A stretch of DNA of 7,615 bases from Treponema sp. (lineage in GTDB: Bacteria; Spirochaetota; Spirochaetia; Treponematales; Breznakiellaceae): contig JAITHQ010000210.1 in the NCBI GenBank assembly GCA_031279925.1, forward strand, positions 1 through 7,615, in the 5' to 3' direction. The stretch's first letter is position 1; every line of letters begins with the position of its first letter. Positions 5,181 to 7,615 of the stretch are shown here, piece after piece. A model generated the notes under the pieces. That model worked only from the letters and a program-made list of their open reading frames with translations, ran no database searches and was not told the DNA's origin. The position numbers and the translations under genes were made by a program.

Positions 5181-7615
5181 ATGGGCAGCACGGATTCGGT
5201 GTACAAGTTTGTTAAGGCAGAGGATTATTTCGCTTCCTGCCGTAGATGGGAGTCCCTTGGAGCGGTTCAGGACGCGCATTATGAAAACGGCGGGTACAGC
5301 ATATCCCTGCGTTTTAAGCGGCGGGACGGAACGGTCTGCGTCATGCTGATCCAGGCGGCGGCCGGCAATACGGTGCGGATGCGGTTCAACCCGGGGAAAA
5401 CAAGCGGCGATGATTACCTTGCCGTGAACACCCGCTCCGTCATCATGGATACATTCAAGAGCCTCCGGGAGAGCCGGCAGAAGGCGGATCCCTTTACGAC
5501 CGAATGTGACGAAAACGCGGACCCCCTGCGCCTCCTGGTTAAAAACAAGGACGGCAAGCCCGCTCTGGAAATTGTTGTGCAGCGGGATCCCTTCGGCATT
5601 ACCATCGCCCGATTCCGGGAAAACCGGCGTATTGTTGTGCTGGAAACCGCGGGGGTCTATTTCGCCCCCAATGGGGACGGGGATTTTTCGATTGTTCAGG
5701 CTTTCAAAAAACCCCCGGACGCCAAATATACCGGGTTCGGGGAACAGGGCGGGCTTGACCTTTGCCGCAATTCAACGCAGCTTAACTACTTTAACTTTGA
5801 TAATATGCGCTACCGGCAGGTGTATAACCGGGGCCCCCTGGAATGCCGGGAGCCGCTCTATCACTCGGATCCTTTTTTTATGGAATTCGACGGGAACCCC
5901 GCGGAAAATCTGGTCAACGGGATGTTCGTTGACAATCCTTCCCAGGTCTTAATGGACATCGGCTATTCCCATTCCGGCGAATATCTGATCGGCACACGCT
6001 TCTGGGATTCGGACCTCTACTTTTTCACCGGCGGCGGCGCGCAGGAGGTGATGCGGACCTTTATGTCCTTCATCGGTACGCCGAAGCTGAAACCCCGCTA
6101 CGCCCTGGGGTATCATCAGGGCTGTTACGGCTGGGAAACCCGCGCTGATGTGGAGAACGCGGTTGACGGTTACCGCCAGCACGGGATTCCGCTGGACGGG
6201 ATTCATATCGATGTGGATATTCAGAACCAGTACCAGACCTTCACCATTGATGAGGGCAAATTCCCCAATCCCAAGGAGATGTTCGCAAACCTGGCGCGGC
6301 GGGGAATCAAATGCAGCACGAATATTACCCCGATTATCAGCAGCCGCGATCCCGGCTACCAAACCTACCGGGACGGCGAGGCCAAGGGTTACTTTGTCAA
6401 AGACCGCCGGACCCATCTTGAGGACGGCCATGCCTGGCAGGGGCAGGATTTCGAGGGAGGGAATGAGCGGTATTTCGACCTGGCGGATCCTGAACGCATA
6501 AACAGCGGCGAATCCTATACCGGCGAGGTGTACTACGGCGGCGACCGGGGAACCACCGGGCATTACGCGGATTTGAACCGGAGGGAAGTGCGCCGGTGGT
6601 GGGGCGAGCAGTACCGCTATCTTTTTGAATGCGGGCTGGAAATGGTGTGGCAGGATATGACGACCCCCTGTATCCGCAATAACCGGGGCGATATGCGGGG
6701 GATGCCCTTTAGGTTGCTGGTATCCCAGGATTACTACTCAGACGCCGAAGGAAAGAAACCTCAGGAAGTCGAGGCTTTGAAGGTGTGGAATCTCTATTCC
6801 TATAATTTGCACAAGGCCACCTATCACGGGCTTAACCGCCTGCCCGGAAGGGAAAACAAACGCAATTTCATCGTGGGCCGGGGCAGTTTTACGGGAATGC
6901 ACCGGTTTGCGGCGCTGTGGACCGGGGATAACGCTTCCGAGTGGGACTTCCTCAAGATAAACGTGGCGCAGGTGCTTTCCCTCGGCATGTCGGGGCAGGC
7001 GATGAGCGGGCAGGATATCGGCGGCTTTGAGCGGCAGTCTGATGACCAAGGCTGGGCGGACCCGGAACTGCTGATCCGCTGGACCGCGGCGGGAGCGTTT
7101 CTGCCCTGGTTCAGGAATCATTACATCGGTGAGAAAAAAGGCGCGAAACACTTTCAGGAACCCTATCAGTATCAGTACGTCAATCTGGATGCGGCGCTGG
7201 TTCCCCCGGAGGGGCGGTATATTTACGGCTGCGTCCTGCCGGTGTGCAAATATTACATTGAGCTGCGCTACCGGCTCATGCAGCTTTTCTACGATGCCCT
7301 GTTTGAGAACGCCATTAACGGGATGCCGATTTGCCGCCCCCTGTTCCTCTGCTGCGGGGAGGACAAGACCCTCTACAATGACAAGACGGCGTTTTTGAGC
7401 AATGAATTCTTTGTCCGGGAGGACCTGCTGATCGCGCCGGTGCTGGATAAGCAGGGGCCTGAAAACGGCGGCGGCAAACGGGATGTGTATTTACCCCAGG
7501 GCAGCAACTGGTACGCCTACATGGATAACAAGCGTCCCCTCTTGGACGCGGTGGAAGGGGGCGTTACCGTGCGGGATTATAACGCCTGCATCAGCGCGGA
7601 CGAGGGGCACATCGG
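5181..7615 (+). CDS. GH31 alpha-1,4-glucan lyase (3' end beyond the window)
   Basis: ATG 5181 follows AAAGGA with six bases between; 811 codons are seen without a stop. The enzyme would cleave alpha-1,4-glucans (glycogen, starch, maltodextrins) from the non-reducing end by elimination, releasing 1,5-anhydro-D-fructose. The layout is an N-terminal beta domain (about 1-300), then the (beta/alpha)8 barrel starting at PRYALGYHQGCYGW, with HIDVDIQ (Asp344, Asp346), nucleophile Asp492 in EMVWQDMTTP, acid/base Asp583 in ALWTGDNASEW, GQDIGGF (Asp612), and LPWFRNHY, followed by the proximal beta domain. The wording around these sites (VWQDMTTP, YSYNLHKAT.HGL, LLIRW, FQEPY) matches, from memory, the algal and fungal glucan lyases rather than typical alpha-glucosidases, which usually have WxDMNE. 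Algal and fungal enzymes are about 1,040-1,070 residues, so a C-terminal part is missing here. There is no signal peptide, so it is probably cytoplasmic and acts on stored or imported glucan. Family GH31 is near certain; lyase rather than hydrolase is likely but needs an assay. Confidence 0.9.
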   Translation, partial: MGSTDSVYKFVKAEDYFASCRRWESLGAVQDAHYENGGYSISLRFKRRDGTVCVMLIQAAAGNTVRMRFNPGKTSGDDYLAVNTRSVIMDTFKSLRESRQKADPFTTECDENADPLRLLVKNKDGKPALEIVVQRDPFGITIARFRENRRIVVLETAGVYFAPNGDGDFSIVQAFKKPPDAKYTGFGEQGGLDLCRNSTQLNYFNFDNMRYRQVYNRGPLECREPLYHSDPFFMEFDGNPAENLVNGMFVDNPSQVLMDIGYSHSGEYLIGTRFWDSDLYFFTGGGAQEVMRTFMSFIGTPKLKPRYALGYHQGCYGWETRADVENAVDGYRQHGIPLDGIHIDVDIQNQYQTFTIDEGKFPNPKEMFANLARRGIKCSTNITPIISSRDPGYQTYRDGEAKGYFVKDRRTHLEDGHAWQGQDFEGGNERYFDLADPERINSGESYTGEVYYGGDRGTTGHYADLNRREVRRWWGEQYRYLFECGLEMVWQDMTTPCIRNNRGDMRGMPFRLLVSQDYYSDAEGKKPQEVEALKVWNLYSYNLHKATYHGLNRLPGRENKRNFIVGRGSFTGMHRFAALWTGDNASEWDFLKINVAQVLSLGMSGQAMSGQDIGGFERQSDDQGWADPELLIRWTAAGAFLPWFRNHYIGEKKGAKHFQEPYQYQYVNLDAALVPPEGRYIYGCVLPVCKYYIELRYRLMQLFYDALFENAINGMPICRPLFLCCGEDKTLYNDKTAFLSNEFFVREDLLIAPVLDKQGPENGGGKRDVYLPQGSNWYAYMDNKRPLLDAVEGGVTVRDYNACISADEGHI

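Noticed and set aside
5506..5952. 148-codon + strand frame inside the lyase gene
   Set aside because: The overlapping lyase frame has clear homology; this frame is Arg/Ser/Pro-rich shadow sequence.
5949..6563. 204-codon open frame antisense to the lyase gene
   Set aside because: It lies wholly inside a conserved GH31 gene, and GC-rich codons leave antisense frames open; no RBS or recognisable motif.
6738..7151. 137-codon antisense frame in the lyase gene
   Set aside because: Same reason: a shadow of the conserved lyase coding sequence.
1..7615. CRISPR array, tRNA, rRNA, transposase or att sites
   Set aside because: No regularly spaced repeats, no tRNA or rRNA signatures, no transposase motifs and no paired terminal repeats were found.

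Overview
The window appears bacterial: strong Shine-Dalgarno sites, sigma70-type promoters and genes all on the + strand. The organism cannot be fixed from the sequence. The mix of a C25 (gingipain-type) peptidase, remnants of a surface-polysaccharide-type cluster, a long poly-G tract and a cytoplasmic GH31 glucan lyase would suit a host-associated anaerobe such as a gut treponeme, but that is a weak inference. By eye, bases 1 to about 4,700 are AT-leaning and the last 2.4 kb are clearly GC-rich, so the window joins two pieces of different composition.

Bases 1-2053 are a row of decaying genes. They comprise the tail of an upstream gene, a frameshifted gene of unrecognised function (109-758), a radical SAM gene (766-1643) broken at a 16-base poly-G run and by a further in-frame stop, a fragment of a GT2-type glycosyltransferase (1644-1928), and the C-terminal scrap of one more protein (1949-2053). 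The RBS of the radical SAM gene overlaps the stop of the gene before it, so this was once an operon. The gene types point to polysaccharide or glycan synthesis.

Bases 2050-4616 hold an intact-looking two-gene unit. A good promoter (TTGACA-N17-TATAAC) with a small dyad just downstream drives a 544-residue peptidase C25 zymogen. It has a C25-like propeptide and a caspase-fold catalytic domain with His410 and Cys444, but no signal peptide and no C-terminal export domain. Two tandem hairpins separate it from a 244-residue, cysteine-free protein with a central Gly-rich hydrophobic segment, which I do not recognise. A cytoplasm-retained caspase-like zymogen beside a protein with a possible membrane-inserting segment is the best candidate here for an undescribed system. 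The obvious model, by inference only, is a protease with its substrate or effector, comparable in logic to bacterial caspase-like protease/gasdermin pairs.

Bases 4617-5180 are a non-coding spacer with a possible frame-shifted tail of the 244-residue protein, several hairpins, a terminator-like structure, short direct and inverted repeats, and a promoter.

From 5181 to the window end runs a GH31 enzyme, 811 codons seen and 3' end missing. Its catalytic signature and overall wording match alpha-1,4-glucan lyases, which release 1,5-anhydro-D-fructose from starch or glycogen, better than ordinary alpha-glucosidases. It has its own promoter and seems unrelated to the upstream cassette.
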